Below, one piece after another: positions 40,199-51,425 of a stretch of DNA of 64,000 nt. The stretch comes from Cladosporium sp. IMV 00045. Its lineage: Eukaryota; Ascomycota; Dothideomycetes; Cladosporiales; Cladosporiaceae. The DNA lies in the NCBI GenBank assembly GCA_001931905.2, contig MSJI02000173.1:1-64000 (forward strand). Direction: 5' to 3'. The position numbers and the translations under genes are program-made. Positions within the stretch are counted from its first letter, which is position 1; every line of letters begins with the position of its first letter. The notes under the pieces were generated by a model. It saw nothing but the letters and a program-made list of their open reading frames with translations. It did no database searches and was not told the DNA's origin.

Positions 40199-41732
40199 TC
40201 ATACAATACTTAGCTCTTCGATGATCTTTGCGGTGTCTAGCACACCTTCGTCGGATCCATATTGCCCAATAACCTGAATACCAACATTGTTCACGTCATC
40301 TTCTCCAAGCTCTCTGTAAGCATCTTCAGGTATGGGAACTGGGACGCTCAACGCAGGCAGTCCTGCCAAGCTCGCTGGAACTGTAAAGACATCCAGCATG
40401 TAGCTCTCCACCGTCGATTGGCGCTTCAATCCAGCCAGAGTAGGCGGAAGAGTAGGCGCTGTTGGCGTGACAAGGAAGTCCACGCTCTCGCCGTTGGATG
40501 TTTCGGCCTCGTCGAGCAGCGGATTCTGTGCCGCGAAAACGCGATCGAAATCTTGTTGTACCAGCCTGCGGACCTTCTGTGCTTGGATGAAATAGTTGTC
40601 GATCGCTTCTGAGCTCAGAGCGTACGCGCCGAGAAGGATTCTGCGGCGGACTTCCTCGCCGAAGCCTTCGCCTCGCGTGCTGGCATACAGTGGCGACTCC
40701 TCCTTAGGTGACGCGTCCGGGCCAGATGTGCGGTGACCATAGCGAACACCATCGTACTTGGCTAGATTCGAGCTTGCTTCCGCGGGTGCGAGGACGTAGT
40801 AAGCGCTCAGCGCTTGACGGGTCGCCGGGAGAGACACAGAGACAAGTGTGTGGCCAGCATTCTGCAGCCGAGCAAGCGTTTGCTCCCACGCTGTTCGCAC
40901 AGGTGCTGCGAGCTCTTCGATGTTGTATTCGCTGGGCACACCAATTCGTAGACATCTCTTCTTCGGTTGACTTTGCGATGCAAGACGTTGCCTGACCGCG
41001 TCTGATAAGCTGGTCGGATCATTCTTGTCATGCGCATTCACAGCTTTAAAGACCTTCTGAGTATCCGCGACGTTCCTCGCCAATATACCAACCGTATCCA
41101 GCGAATTGGCATACTGTATCACACCCCATCTTGACAGTAACCCGTAGCTCGGTTTGAAACCGACAGTTCCGCAATATGCCGCTGGTAGCCTCACACTGCC
41201 TCCAGTGTCCGTTCCAAGAGCTGCCCAAGCTTCTCCCGTTGCGACAGCGACAGCACTTCCTCCACTGCTTCCTCCTGGCGACAAAGGTTCTCCGTTGCGA
41301 CTGAATGGGCTGAGCACAGGACCTTCGTAGCCGCTTTGTGAGTGTGAGCCCATGCCGAACTCATCGAGGCTTGCTTTCGACGTGATGCTTGCGCCTGCAT
41401 CTTGAAGAAGCTTGACTACTGTCGCGTCGAAGGGTGAACTGAAACCGGAGAGGACCTTTGAGGCGGCGGTGGTAGGTTGGCTTGCGGTCACGATGTTGGC
41501 TTTTATGGCGATAGGTCTACCAGACAGTGGTCCTAGTCACGTCAGAATCAACATCCGTAAAATTTAAGACAGACAATGCATCCATACCTGACGAAGGTCC
41601 TCCATTATTGTCTTTCGCATGATGAATGATGGCATTGAGCCCACCGGGCTGTTTTTGCGCGCTCACATGATGCTGATATCGCCGTGCACCTAATAAAAGG
41701 GCGTTTCGCGACCGGTATAGGGTTGGGCGCAT
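40199..41732 (-). CDS. HER2: Mitochondrial glutamyl-tRNA(Gln) amidotransferase subunit A (GatA/Her2)
   Basis: Exons 41588-41732 and 40199-41532 join at [17 protein letters not shown] to give 492 residues. The amidase-signature catalytic triad is present: Lys in IAIKANIV, cis-Ser in [11 protein letters not shown] and the nucleophile Ser in [14 protein letters not shown], followed by [14 protein letters not shown]. The N-terminus ([20 protein letters not shown]) is Arg-rich and lacks acidic residues, as expected for a mitochondrial presequence. GatA releases ammonia from glutamine to convert Glu-tRNA(Gln) to Gln-tRNA(Gln) for mitochondrial translation, with GatB/Pet112. Start is the first ATG in frame. 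Confidence 0.93.
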
Positions 41733-42167
41733 CACATACTCTTGCTTGTCGAGATCATGATGGAGGATGGCAGCTCACGGTGCATTGGGAGGAAGACGGG
41801 CTTGGCGACCTCCAACGTCAATCCTCCGCCGTCCAGCGGTGTAGAGTCCACTGCGCACGCACTTCATCATACATGTACTTCGCACCCTCATGACATCGCG
41901 ACATAATCCTTAATTAGTTGACTTTGAAATGGTAACGGCGCAGTACGAGGTTTTGTGAACATGGCAGAACCAAAGTGTCTTTTAGTTGGCTTTGATGATA
42001 GCTGAAACAGGATTGTTCTTGCCATTCTGTATCTACAACATAGCCCGCTGAAACTTAGGATGCTCGCTACATACGACAAGTAAGAATATCATGATTGGCC
42101 GCCATTAATCTTTCGACAACGCCAGAAACACCGCCCGCCTGGCAGTATGGCCAGCTTCAGCCGCCGG
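41733..42167. other. Intergenic
   Basis: 435 bases holding the GatA promoter and the 3' flank of the next gene. No feature recognised. Confidence 0.5.
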
Positions 42168-44379
42168 CTAAGCAGGAACAGCACGCTCAGAACGGCTAGG
42201 CGAACCACTCCCTTCACTCCCTCCCTCCATGCTGTTCCGTCCAGGCGTTGAGCCTCTAGAGCCAGGGCCGGCGTGATCAAAATCAGCCAGCTGGAAGTCG
42301 AAATCCCCATTGAACACGCAGCTGCCTGAGTGGATTGCATTGTACCTTGCATTTCTTTCAGCTCGCTGCATTTCAAACAGCTGTCGGTCTCCCATGGACG
42401 GCGTACGGAACGGGCTGCTTCCAGGCGTCTGCGGATCGGCATTGTCTTTTGGCGTGCGAGGTGACGGGACGTTCTTTGCTGGGGATACGCCGGACTGCTT
42501 CCGAATGTGAAGCGGCGACACTGGCTCAACTGCGCGTTCGAAAATCCCTACGTCGTCATTGCTTTCATCAGAAGTCTTGCTGCCATCTGAGTCCAGCGAA
42601 GTCTGGCGTGGAAATTGCGCATTGTTGGATGCGTCGACGAGCACGTGTGGGAAGTACCTTTGCCTCAGAGTTGGATCTGACCCAGGTCGCAAGATGCCTA
42701 GCTTTTTTGCTGCAAGTCTGTCAAGAATCGGTCTGAAGATCATGGAGTCGTGCGAGCTGTGCTTTGTCAAGGGCGCTTTCGGACGCAGAGGAAGCCGCAC
42801 GGTGCGTGTCGGTGATGGTGGTCCATGCTGGGGGATTGTTTGCTCGATGCTATCAATGAGGCTGTCTTTCCGCAGCGCCGTGGAGTCATTTTCTTCGCAA
42901 TCACTGGCGCCCGTTTCAACTGAATCAAAACTCTCCACACCATCTTGTAAGTCACGATCTTCCTCAGAGCGTGGTGAGTCAGGCGCTTGTGTTCGCATGC
43001 TATCGCTTCGTCCGTCTCTTGCATTTCCGGCAAGCACGCCGGCGCCTGGCCCGCCAATTCGCTGAATGAGGCCAGGGTAAAGTTGTACCGGTGGCGGCAT
43101 GTCGTCTGATGCTTGCGGGGCTTGCGGAAGATCTTTGGTATCCTGAGTTGGAAGCACGCTGACAAGCTCGGTGCTGGAGTTCTCGTTGTGTCGTTTCTCG
43201 TTGCAATGAGCCCCCGATGCCGGATCTTCGAACTGAAAGACGGCCAATGGCGACGATGGCGGGTACTCTTTCTCATTCTGCGTCTTGCTATTTTCAACAT
43301 CACCCGCGGCCTCCTCGCCATGCTCTGTTGTGGCAGTGCTGCCGTCTCCGAGATCAATTCCTGCTGGCCGAATGCAATCACCGTAGCTCGGTAGGGTTTC
43401 ATTCGGCCTTTGTTTCGTTGCGTCATCAACCTCCAAGCAGAGTGTAGTGCCAGGCATAGGGGACTCTCGTCCAAATGGGTCATCGCGCTCCATAAACGGA
43501 CTTGACAGCAGTGAAAAGGGTGCGAGCTGTGTTGCTGCTGCCTTGAGTCCAGAATCGGTGGACGAGGCTTCTGTGACTGCGTTCATGTGCTCAAGTACAC
43601 GTGGATCTTGCTTTCCGCAGTCCCAAGGAAGGTGGTGAGATGATGGGACACCGCAGGTGATGTTCTTTGGATCTTGTAGCACCTTGATATCGGCGAGATC
43701 AGCCTCTTTCATGCCTTCAAATGGCGAGAGCAGTGCAGGCGGGCCAAAGTCAAGCTTCAGTGTCGGCAACTGAGGGGATGGAATCGCGATGGGCGAAGAT
43801 GGAAGAGGTATCGAGGTTGCTGAGTCTTTGTCCTTGTTCTGCTCTTGCTCTTGGGTGAGTGGTGACGATATCCCTCCCAAGTCCACTGAGTTGCGGTAAT
43901 ATGCGTCTGGGCCCTTGGCTCCACGAAGGCTGGAAGCGGTGCTGCCGGTCCGGCGGAATACCTCTGAAACGCTGCCTCGTTTGGAGTTTCGCGAGTGACG
44001 ACTGAGTTGCTGACGCAGAGAGGAGACCGCGGTCTTTGCTGTTGCCGTTCTATCACGGGGGGATAGTCTGCTGGGAGTGCTGCGTTTTGTCCGTGTGGTA
44101 TCGGTGCTTGCACGAGTAGTGTCATGATCATCTTGAGCGAGCGTTACACTGCTGAACCTGTCAGTCTGTACGCTCGACAAGTATGAATTCCAGGGCATAC
44201 CTGTTGCTACTGCTGCTGGGACCGCCACGAAGGGATTCCACGGCAGCTTTTGCTGAAAGGGCTCCTTGATGTATTGCGCTTTTGATGCTGCCAAACCAAG
44301 ACTGCTTTCGATTGAGTGTCAGTGATTTCTCCAAGGCCGCTCGCGCCGACGAGCCTTCTTCTGCCGTTGATGGAGCCAT
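42168..44379 (-). CDS. Large intrinsically disordered fungal protein, function unknown
   Basis: Exons 44201-44379 and 42168-44157 join in frame (SSSSNR-FSSVTL) to 722 residues. The first exon encodes a short conserved-looking amphipathic N-terminus (ARAALEKSLTLNRKQSWFGSIKSAIHQG). The rest is rich in Ser, Pro, Asp and Arg with many possible phosphorylation sites (RSTPSRLSPRD, SPRSEEDRD). The C-terminus has a more ordered segment (ERNARYNAIHSGSCVFNGDFDFQLADFDH). No domain is recognised. The continuous 1990-base exon and clean splice sites support a real gene. Confidence 0.7.
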
Positions 44380-44903
44380 AATCTGCTCCGCTGGGTGATG
44401 TAAGGTGGACGGTCTATCGACTCATCGACGCTGGTAGAGACATCTCCCATGTTTACCTACTTGCAAGGAGGTAATTGCTCGAAGTCAGTCGCAATCCATC
44501 TGCTGCTTCCCTTTCTCATTGTTGTGAACAAACACCGCATTGGCTACCTCATGAACGTGGTTTCCTTCGATCGATAGTTGTCAGGCCACTAGCTTCAGAC
44601 TATGACTTCAATGGAAGCATCAAATCGACCAATTGATCAATTCTTCGATCGTTCAATCGATCGGCAATATATGTATATACGTCAAGATCATCTGTGCTCG
44701 CGCAATGTTCGACATTCACATGCTCAAAGACGCGGTACTTAGCCGCTCTCATCACGTGCCCGTCGAACGCGGCTCCACTCCCCGCGTACCTTCCTTACGT
44801 AGTGCCTGCGCATCGCGTCGCGAAGTTCAAAGTTGATTCCCTTTCCCTTGCCGCTATACCTCTGCAACTACCTGACAACCTCGTTTTATAATAATATCTC
44901 ACA
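44380..44903. promoter_or_regulatory. Divergent promoter region with a CACGTG box
   Basis: The stretch lies between divergent start codons. It contains CACGTG at 44753-44758, 146 bases upstream of the Aly-like ATG, and an AT/GATC-rich stretch (about 44625-44670). Function of the box is inferred. Confidence 0.4.
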
Positions 44904-45258
44904 ATGGCCGGCACCAAGGTCTCCTTCGATGACATCATCCAGGCCGGTGAGTGCATGCGACAATAAAACCCACAACTCGCCGCAACTTCAACCTGACACT
45001 AACATCTACCAGGCCGCCGCAAGCGCAACGAGGAGCTCGCCCAGCAGATGCTGGGCAGCGGCCGTCGCAAGACGGCACCTGCCGCTATAAACAACGACAG
45101 GCAAACACGCAAGACAGGTGACCTCGCGAGCAGGGTCGGAGTTTCCAGGGTACGTTGTTTAATCGCACGACCACTGTTATCGCCTTTCTAACACCCATAC
45201 CAGCGCAACAACACAAACCGCCGCAACGACCGCGGTCCGATCAGGGCCACCGCCGCCG

Positions 45259-45291
<33 letters not shown>

Positions 45292-46043
45292 CTGTGTTCC
45301 CGTCCAGACTCGCACCGCAGCCGAGCACCAATCGCCATAGAGGAAGAAGAGCAGCTACCCGCCAGAGCGGTATCAATATTAGAGGCCTGGCAGGTGGCCT
45401 ACACGTGATCACCGCGAGCAACTTCGCACCTGGAACCACTGCCAAGGATATTGAGAGGGCCTTGCAAGGCAGCGGTCATGGTGCAAGCTTGCGGTCCTGC
45501 AGAATCACTACTGCTTCTCCGACGGTCATGGCGGATTTGGCCTACTCAAACGCCGGTGATGCTGACAAGGTCATCAACGACTTCAATCAAAAACCAGTGA
45601 GTATCGCAAAGCGGCATAAGTGTAAAGGAATCAGATCTGACTGACGAAAGTTCCAGGCCGACGGTCGCATTCTCCACGTCTACTATAAGGACAATAGTGT
45701 CGCTTCTCCGCAAGTTGCCCAGCCGCCAGTCCCTACCTCCCAGCCGGTCGCCGCCTCTCAGCCTATCGTAGCACCGCAGCCTATGCACGAGGACTATACG
45801 ATGCAAGTCGACGACACTGCTAGCCAACGCGAGGCCGAGAACCGTATGCGCGAGGACCGCAGAGGAGCAGGCGCCAGGGACCGCAGAGAGGTCGTCGCTG
45901 CAGGATCAAGGGATCGTAGAGGCTACTACGAGGACTGGGAGGGCGCCGGACCTGGTCCGAGGTACAATGACTCACGTTCGGCGTTTGGAGAAGACGCGCG
46001 TCAACCTCGTAGTTACGGCCGTCGCTATAATCGCGGAGCTTAG
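44904..46043 (+). CDS. Aly/REF (Yra1/Mlo3)-like RRM mRNA-export adaptor
   Basis: Four exons (44904-44946, 45013-45149, 45204-45596, 45657-46043) encode 319 residues up to a TAG. The N-terminus has a UAP56-binding-motif-like sequence (VSFDDIIQAGRRKRNEEL). It is followed by basic linkers, a run of ten Asn and an RRM-like domain (GLHVITASNFAPGTTAKDIERAL, then VMADLAYSNAGDADKVINDFN, then ADGRILHVYYKD). The tail is Pro/Gln then Arg/Asp/Tyr rich (RGYYEDWEG, RSYGRRYNRG). Aly-family proteins couple transcription and splicing to mRNA export in the nucleus. The RRM core is divergent, so another RNA-binding protein is possible. After the TAG the same frame stays open with coding-like composition to 46208. 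Confidence 0.75.
45261..45290 (+). repeat. (AAC)10 microsatellite encoding poly-Asn
   Basis: Ten uninterrupted AAC triplets inside exon 3 of the Aly-like gene. Likely length-polymorphic between isolates. Confidence 0.95.
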
Positions 46044-46208
46044 GATGTTCGCGAGGATGGCAACGGCCACGATTACTACCAGGGCAGCGAAGATCACCAC
46101 AACGGCAACTACAAGCACGTGCGCCGCAGCCGTTACTTCGATTGGGATGATCCAAGCAACCGCAACAAGGATCCTCCCGGGACCGTCGGTCGCGACTGGG
46201 AGTACTGA
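46044..46208 (+). other. In-frame open extension after the TAG of the Aly-like gene (54 codons)
   Basis: Directly behind the TAG at 46041-46043 the same frame continues for 54 sense codons to TGA 46206-46208. The encoded peptide (DVREDGNGHDYYQG, then KHVRRSRYFDWDD, ending GRDWEY) matches the Arg/Asp/Tyr composition of the preceding tail, and codons favour C at the third position. It looks like the former or readthrough C-terminus of the protein. Confidence 0.6.
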
Positions 46209-46480
46209 GGCGTCCTTGAGATGCGCAGCGACATCACGGCGCGCGAAAGTCTCAACCATTTGCAAAGCCCGACGAGCACGTTCTGCTCGTTCCGTGGCTA
46301 GCAAACCTCGACCTGCGCATGTACCATTATGAAACTCGCGGAAAAGCGACCAAAAGGCTCACAGGAAGCCACCAAAAGGCCCGAAGAAGAGGCCAATGTC
46401 TTTGAATAAGCTTCGATGCAAGAACTGGATAAGAATTCACCAACAGAGAGTGAATTGCAAAAAAATCAATAATACCAGTA

Positions 46481-47751
46481 TCAAATGTTCAAAACCCCAA
46501 CTTTCTCACCACTTCCCCATCTCTCCTCTACCACATCAATCATCTCCAACATATCCCTGCAATCCATCAAAGCCCTTTTCTGCTTCTTCCCCATCCCCTC
46601 CATCTTCGCCGTCATCTCGCAAACGTGATATTGTACAAGCTGAAACGGAATCGGACACCTGACCATGTACCCCAAAAACATCCGCAAGCACTCCACGGGC
46701 GTCACGTCGTAGCCCGCGAACATGGCCGGGTTCTCCAGCATGCCTCGCGCGGCCATGACGCCGTCCACGCCCGTCTGTTTTGCGATATCGTTCACGCCGC
46801 GGAGCGTGTAGGCATCCCCATTTGCCACGATCGGCACGCGTGCGTACTCTTTGAGAATCCGTACGGCTTCGTAATCGGGCGGCGTGCTGGACCGCTGTGT
46901 TTTCAATCTACCGTGAATCGTAATGTAATCCACATCCGCTTCCTGCACAAGATCGATCCAGCGCTTGGTGATTTCGAGGTCCTTCGCGATGCGGATCTTG
47001 ACGCTCACGCTCTTCCCTAAAGGTGCCAGCACGGCTTTCACATCCCTCACCATGCCCGCCACAAGCTCTGGTTCGTCCATCAGCGCGCAGCCGATGCCTT
47101 CTTTGATTGCCCAAGACTGTGGACAGCCGCAGTTGAGGTTTACACCGTCGACCCAGGGTTCGATGAGGGTGGCGGCGCGGACGAAGTCTTGCGAAGATGA
47201 GGAAGCGAACTGTGCGATCAGGACGTGTTGCCGGTTATCGTGGGATGTTGTTTGTCGTTCTAGTGGATGCGTTGTGAAGTCGCTGTCGCGTGCGATTTGG
47301 CTGCGGGTGAACTCGTGGGCGAGCATCATGGGTGTGTAGAGGACGTCGGTGGCGTAGTGGCGGGCTGTGAGGCGGAAGGGGAGTTTGGAATACCTGGGAG
47401 GATGTTGGTATTGAAATGAAACAGATCTTGAAGGTATTGAGGAAGCAAGAGATGGGCATGCTTACCGGACCATAGGCGCTGAGACTGAAGTGATGGTTCA
47501 GTGAGTGCTAATTGTTCAAGGAGATTTGTGAGATTGTCCTACCGTGAAGTGGTCTACCTTCTGCTTTGGCATCTTCAAAGAGTGAAAGGATGCTGTGAGA
47601 ATGAGATTTCGTTACTACAGAAACACCCAACAGAAGCGACAACTACTGCGTTCGTTCTCGTATATTGCGAAACTGAGGTATAGCTGCTGTTCGTGAGGAC
47701 CATGAAGCATGCTTTGGGTGACCTACCGTGGCCTTGGATGTGACTTCCCAT
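46481..47751 (-). CDS. DUS4: tRNA-dihydrouridine synthase Dus4
   Basis: Four exons are proposed: 47727-47751, 47543-47614, 47466-47484 (19 bases) and 46481-47393, giving 342 residues in one frame. The family core is clear: SAPMVRYSKLPFRL spanning the 19-base exon junction, LYTPMMLAHEF, the catalytic-Cys motif VNLNCGCPQ, VSVKIRI, YITIHGRLKTQR and VPIVANGDAY. Dus4 reduces specific D-loop uridines to dihydrouridine (positions 20a/20b in yeast) using FMN and NADPH. The segment LFEDAKAEGRPLHV upstream is convincing. The first exon (MGSHIQGH) rests only on splice-site and phase fit, so the N-terminal ~30 residues are uncertain. Confidence 0.88.
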
Positions 47752-48474
47752 TCAAAGACAAAGTTTGTATTCCAGACTCCATGATGTGATGACCAAGACG
47801 TGTTGCAGTATGGTATGGTATGACGGTATTCGTAGTTTCGTTCCCTTCACAGCTTCTGTTGGTGATTCATTTAGCGTGAGGCCCAGATGCTTAATCTTAT
47901 CGATAAACGAATCCAGAACGCAGATCATCAACGAGATCGCCCTTCGGAGGTCTTTGCGGCGGCATCGCAAGATGATTGGCGCGCATTGGTTCCGGCAACA
48001 GCATTGGCAGGGGTTTCCTCCATGACTTGATGCGAATGGTTTTGACTTTGTTCCGCGTCACCCATCACAATGGGTTGAGCCTCGGCGGATATGCCAATTC
48101 GCAATTTTTCCTCATCGAACCCTTGATTTGTCGCGAAGTACCTGGATGGTCACGGGAGATGTTGATATTGTTGCACAACCGCCTGACCAGCAGCGTTCTG
48201 CGTCGAAAATGCGTGCATACTGCTTCGCTGAGGTGAGCGTGATCGGTAAACTGCGCTGGCATTCGATTGACTGATCAGTCAGGCCATTGTTCATGAATAT
48301 TAATCTGACTTTTGCAACCGCAATTGCTCCGACCCTTGTCCCTTATCATCATCATGTTGCACGACTTAAGGGTTGCGATAGCGGCGATTTCCTTGAGTCA
48401 CCTTCAATACTACTTCTCACGCACCCTTCGCCGTGCTCTCGTTCTCTATTTCCCTCATTCTCTAGCATCACACA
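47752..48474. other. Divergent intergenic region (DUS4 / F-box-like)
   Basis: 723 bases between divergent starts; short ORFs on both strands have no support. The last ~150 bases are C/T-rich, like a leader. Confidence 0.5.
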
Positions 48475-49482
48475 ATGAGGCCTTCATACACGTCCTGCGC
48501 AGAGCACTATCGCTCACAACAACCTCCTCAACAGTGCAAATGGCTACCATTGACCGCTGAGATACCAAAAGCCACCGCCAGACCTGGCGACTCACCTTTC
48601 CTGCGCTTACCGACCGAGATCCGTCTACAAATATACCAATTGCTCGTGATTCCTCGCGAACATAATGACTTACTTCCGTCGTACGAAAAGATCTCCTCCA
48701 GTGCACAAGATTGCTTCGACTATGAGAGACGCCTTCCAGGGACCGCTCGACCAGCAACAGCCGACCTCCATAATCCAACCCTCCGCTTCCGTACAATCGA
48801 TCCCTTACGGTACGATCACCGTCGATGCAGAGTCCAAGACCAACACGCGAGAACAACCTATTCCGTACGATGCGATCGATTCCGAGCACGATGTCTGGGA
48901 ACAACATACCACTGCGTGAACAACCCCAACATCAACGAAAGCGTCGGCATTCTAGGCACGAACAAGCAGATTCACGCAGAAGTTGCAGAACTTTTATACA
49001 GCCACTACACTTTCGACTTTGACACGCACGTCGAAGCTATTGTACCTTTCCTGCAAGACCTCACGCCCTTTGCACGGTCCTGCATCAAATCAATACGCGT
49101 CGTCAAACGCTCTCTAGCGTTCGAGAAAGAGTTCGATAAGTGCGAATGGACAAACGCAATGCAATGCCTTAGCAGTCCGGATATCGGCCTGAATCTGCGG
49201 ACTCTTGACCTTGGCATCGTAGCGGGACGTCCAGGCCTTCGTGGGTGGGACAGGATTCCTGCGTACAACGCGTACGATTTCCGTTGGCTAAAGGATATGG
49301 AGGGCATGGAGTGGCTGCGCGACTTGTTGGAGATCAGAGGGTTGCAGGAATTGGGGATCCACGCGATAGTGGAGCACTGTCCCCCCGCGACTAACAGCAT
49401 GGCTATGGCTGGGTATATTCGGTTCTCGGCCAGTATTGAAGATGGATTGACGAAGTTTTTGAGGAGCGAAATGTTGGCTTGA
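48475..49482 (+). CDS. F-box-like fungal protein (family of FLRLPTEIRLQIY proteins)
   Basis: A single exon of 335 residues begins at an ATG after a C/T-rich leader. The motif SPFLRLPTEIRLQIYQLLVIP (residues about 40-60) is the truncated F-box-like helix seen in a large family of fungal proteins of unknown function. It is followed by a Cys/His-containing loop and the typical VGILGTNKQIHAEVAELLYSHYTF segment, and then a leucine-rich C-terminal part (LRTLDLGIVAG). Possible role as a ubiquitin-ligase adaptor is inferred from the F-box-like motif only. Confidence 0.72.
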   Translation: MRPSYTSCAEHYRSQQPPQQCKWLPLTAEIPKATARPGDSPFLRLPTEIRLQIYQLLVIPREHNDLLPSYEKISSSAQDCFDYERRLPGTARPATADLHNPTLRFRTIDPLRYDHRRCRVQDQHARTTYSVRCDRFRARCLGTTYHCVNNPNINESVGILGTNKQIHAEVAELLYSHYTFDFDTHVEAIVPFLQDLTPFARSCIKSIRVVKRSLAFEKEFDKCEWTNAMQCLSSPDIGLNLRTLDLGIVAGRPGLRGWDRIPAYNAYDFRWLKDMEGMEWLRDLLEIRGLQELGIHAIVEHCPPATNSMAMAGYIRFSASIEDGLTKFLRSEMLA

Positions 49483-50270
49483 TACAGCTAAAGGCAACTG
49501 TCTTCTTGGGGATAAAGGTTTGTTCTTGGGGAACAGAAGAACGCGTTCTGGTTACTGCGGAGTTTGGGTACCATTAGATCAACGATACACGATACGACAT
49601 ATACGAAATAGACGAGGTTCTCCAAGCATCCACAAGCAACAACACAGGCTTGCGGTTCTGCATGCGCCGGCTCCATATCCGATCTTCGTAGACTGAAACC
49701 CAGCCTGTACCTACTGCATCTGTCACTCACGAGAACATGTCAGGCATATCTTCGAAAGCAAACCCCACCGCGAATGCAACCCTGTATAGCGAGAGATCAA
49801 TCATCGGCCAGCTCCGCATAGTCGTTACACCGAGGGTGTTATCTAATAGATCAGATTGTAAGTTTAAGCACAGTCGTTTGCAGGTCAAAGCCAAAAAAAA
49901 TCGCTACAGCAAGACCCACTCTAAATGATGGCATTACCGTTGAAGACTTCGCAACGTCTTTTCTGCTGTGCCCTTTCTGCCCTTCTCGTTATCGACATTG
50001 CACCCACAATCGAGCGGAAAAGATTGCCGTACCGTACCCACTGTCGGAGCGTTTTGACCCTTCGCGGTCTGGCAGCGAGGCAGTATGGTTATCAGTCGTC
50101 ATAGCACGCGATTTGTTGAGTGATGTTCGCTGCTGCTAACCGATCTATAAGAAGGTGCGGTGTGGCATGTATTCTGAGAAGAAGGTAGGCCTTGCTTTTT
50201 CTTATCAAATCGCATCTCATTATCTTTGTCACTGCCAGACAGCTGCCGATTTGCACGCGCATTCATCAAA
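49483..50270. other. Intergenic: promoter of the nucleoside hydrolase-like gene
   Basis: A TATA-like box (TATAAG, 50146-50151) lies about 120 bases ahead of the ATG at 50271. No gene is supported within the stretch. Confidence 0.45.
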
Positions 50271-51425
50271 ATGTTCGCTAAAAAGGCCGTCGTCTTCTCT
50301 TCTCTGCTATCTGCAGCATTGGCAACACCAGCTCCTCAAGCAGGAAACAATGGATCATCAAACGCAAATGTGACCAGCACTGCTTCTAAGCCCAAAGCGA
50401 TTCTGGACAACGACTGGTACCCTTCTGGCTTTCTCCCATACGCTCAAGTCCTCGGAGCAGGTTGGGATGTCATCGGAATCACTTCTTCCACCGCCAACTC
50501 ATGGGCCCGCCAAACTGCCTACCACGCCCTCGCCACGCTTGAGAGAGGTAACCTGAGCTGTATTCCAGTTTACAAGGGCTCCGACTATCCCCTCCTCAAC
50601 ACTCCCAAGCTCTTCCAAGCCTGGGAAGATGTCCACGGCAAACTCCCATGGGAAGGCGCGTTCGCACCCGAAAACGCCACTACCGAAAATGCAGACCCGA
50701 CCAGCGGCGATCCCACTCGCCTCGTCCAGTCCGCCTTCACAGCCGGCTTCCCCAATTATACGCTTGCCGACATCAGCGCCGCCGAATTCATGGTCCAGAG
50801 CGTACGCAAGCACCCTGGCGAGATCAGCATTTACGCCGCCGGCGCGCTGACCAACATCGCGCTCGCGATCCGCCTTGATGCCAACTTCGCCTCCAACGCG
50901 CGCGAGCTCATCATCATGGGCGGCTACCTCGACACCAACCTGCTCATGACGACGGGCAGTGTTCTCCTCGCCGACTTCCAATCCGACATTAACCTCATGA
51001 TCGACCCGGAAGCTGCCAAGATCGCCCTCTCCGCCAACTGGCCTAACATCACCATCACAGGCAACGTGGCCAACCAAGTGCTCATCGACTCCTCTTTCTT
51101 CGCCTCCATGGCCAACGAGACGTCAAACGCGTACACCGACATCCTCACCGCTTCCTACCCGACGCAGTTCCCTCTGTGGGACGAGACGGCCGCTGCTCTG
51201 CTCGTGGAGCCCAGTCTGGCGACGAATGTTACTGAGTTCTACATCGACGTCGACACCAGCTACGCTTCGGACAGGTATGGCAACATCCACGCGTACCAGG
51301 AGGCGTTGAAGCCCGTGGCGCAGGACTTGCAGAAGGTCAGGTTTGTGCTGGAGGTCGATGAGGAGGGTGTCAAGGAGAATGTTAGGAGGGCGGTTGTTGA
51401 GCCTGTTTCTTGTAAGGGTTTCTAG
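50271..51425 (+). CDS. Secreted nucleoside hydrolase-like protein (IunH family) with altered metal-binding motif
   Basis: A single exon gives 384 residues from ATG 50271 (the frame runs further upstream without an ATG). A signal peptide (MFAKKAVVFSSLLSAALATPAP) starts the protein. The fold shows family landmarks: AILDNDW at the first strand, GNLSCIPVYKGSDYP, ISIYAAGALTNIALAI, ELIIMGGY, DINLMIDPEAAKIAL and the C-terminal Asp of FPLWDETAAAL. Canonical nucleoside hydrolases start with DxDxxxDD that binds Ca2+; here the second half is replaced (DNDWYPSGF), keeping only the first Asp pair. From memory the same change is usual in fungal secreted members. Activity on purine or pyrimidine nucleosides is plausible but not assured. 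Seven or so N-glycosylation sequons fit secretion. Confidence 0.85.
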   Translation: MFAKKAVVFSSLLSAALATPAPQAGNNGSSNANVTSTASKPKAILDNDWYPSGFLPYAQVLGAGWDVIGITSSTANSWARQTAYHALATLERGNLSCIPVYKGSDYPLLNTPKLFQAWEDVHGKLPWEGAFAPENATTENADPTSGDPTRLVQSAFTAGFPNYTLADISAAEFMVQSVRKHPGEISIYAAGALTNIALAIRLDANFASNARELIIMGGYLDTNLLMTTGSVLLADFQSDINLMIDPEAAKIALSANWPNITITGNVANQVLIDSSFFASMANETSNAYTDILTASYPTQFPLWDETAAALLVEPSLATNVTEFYIDVDTSYASDRYGNIHAYQEALKPVAQDLQKVRFVLEVDEEGVKENVRRAVVEPVSCKGF

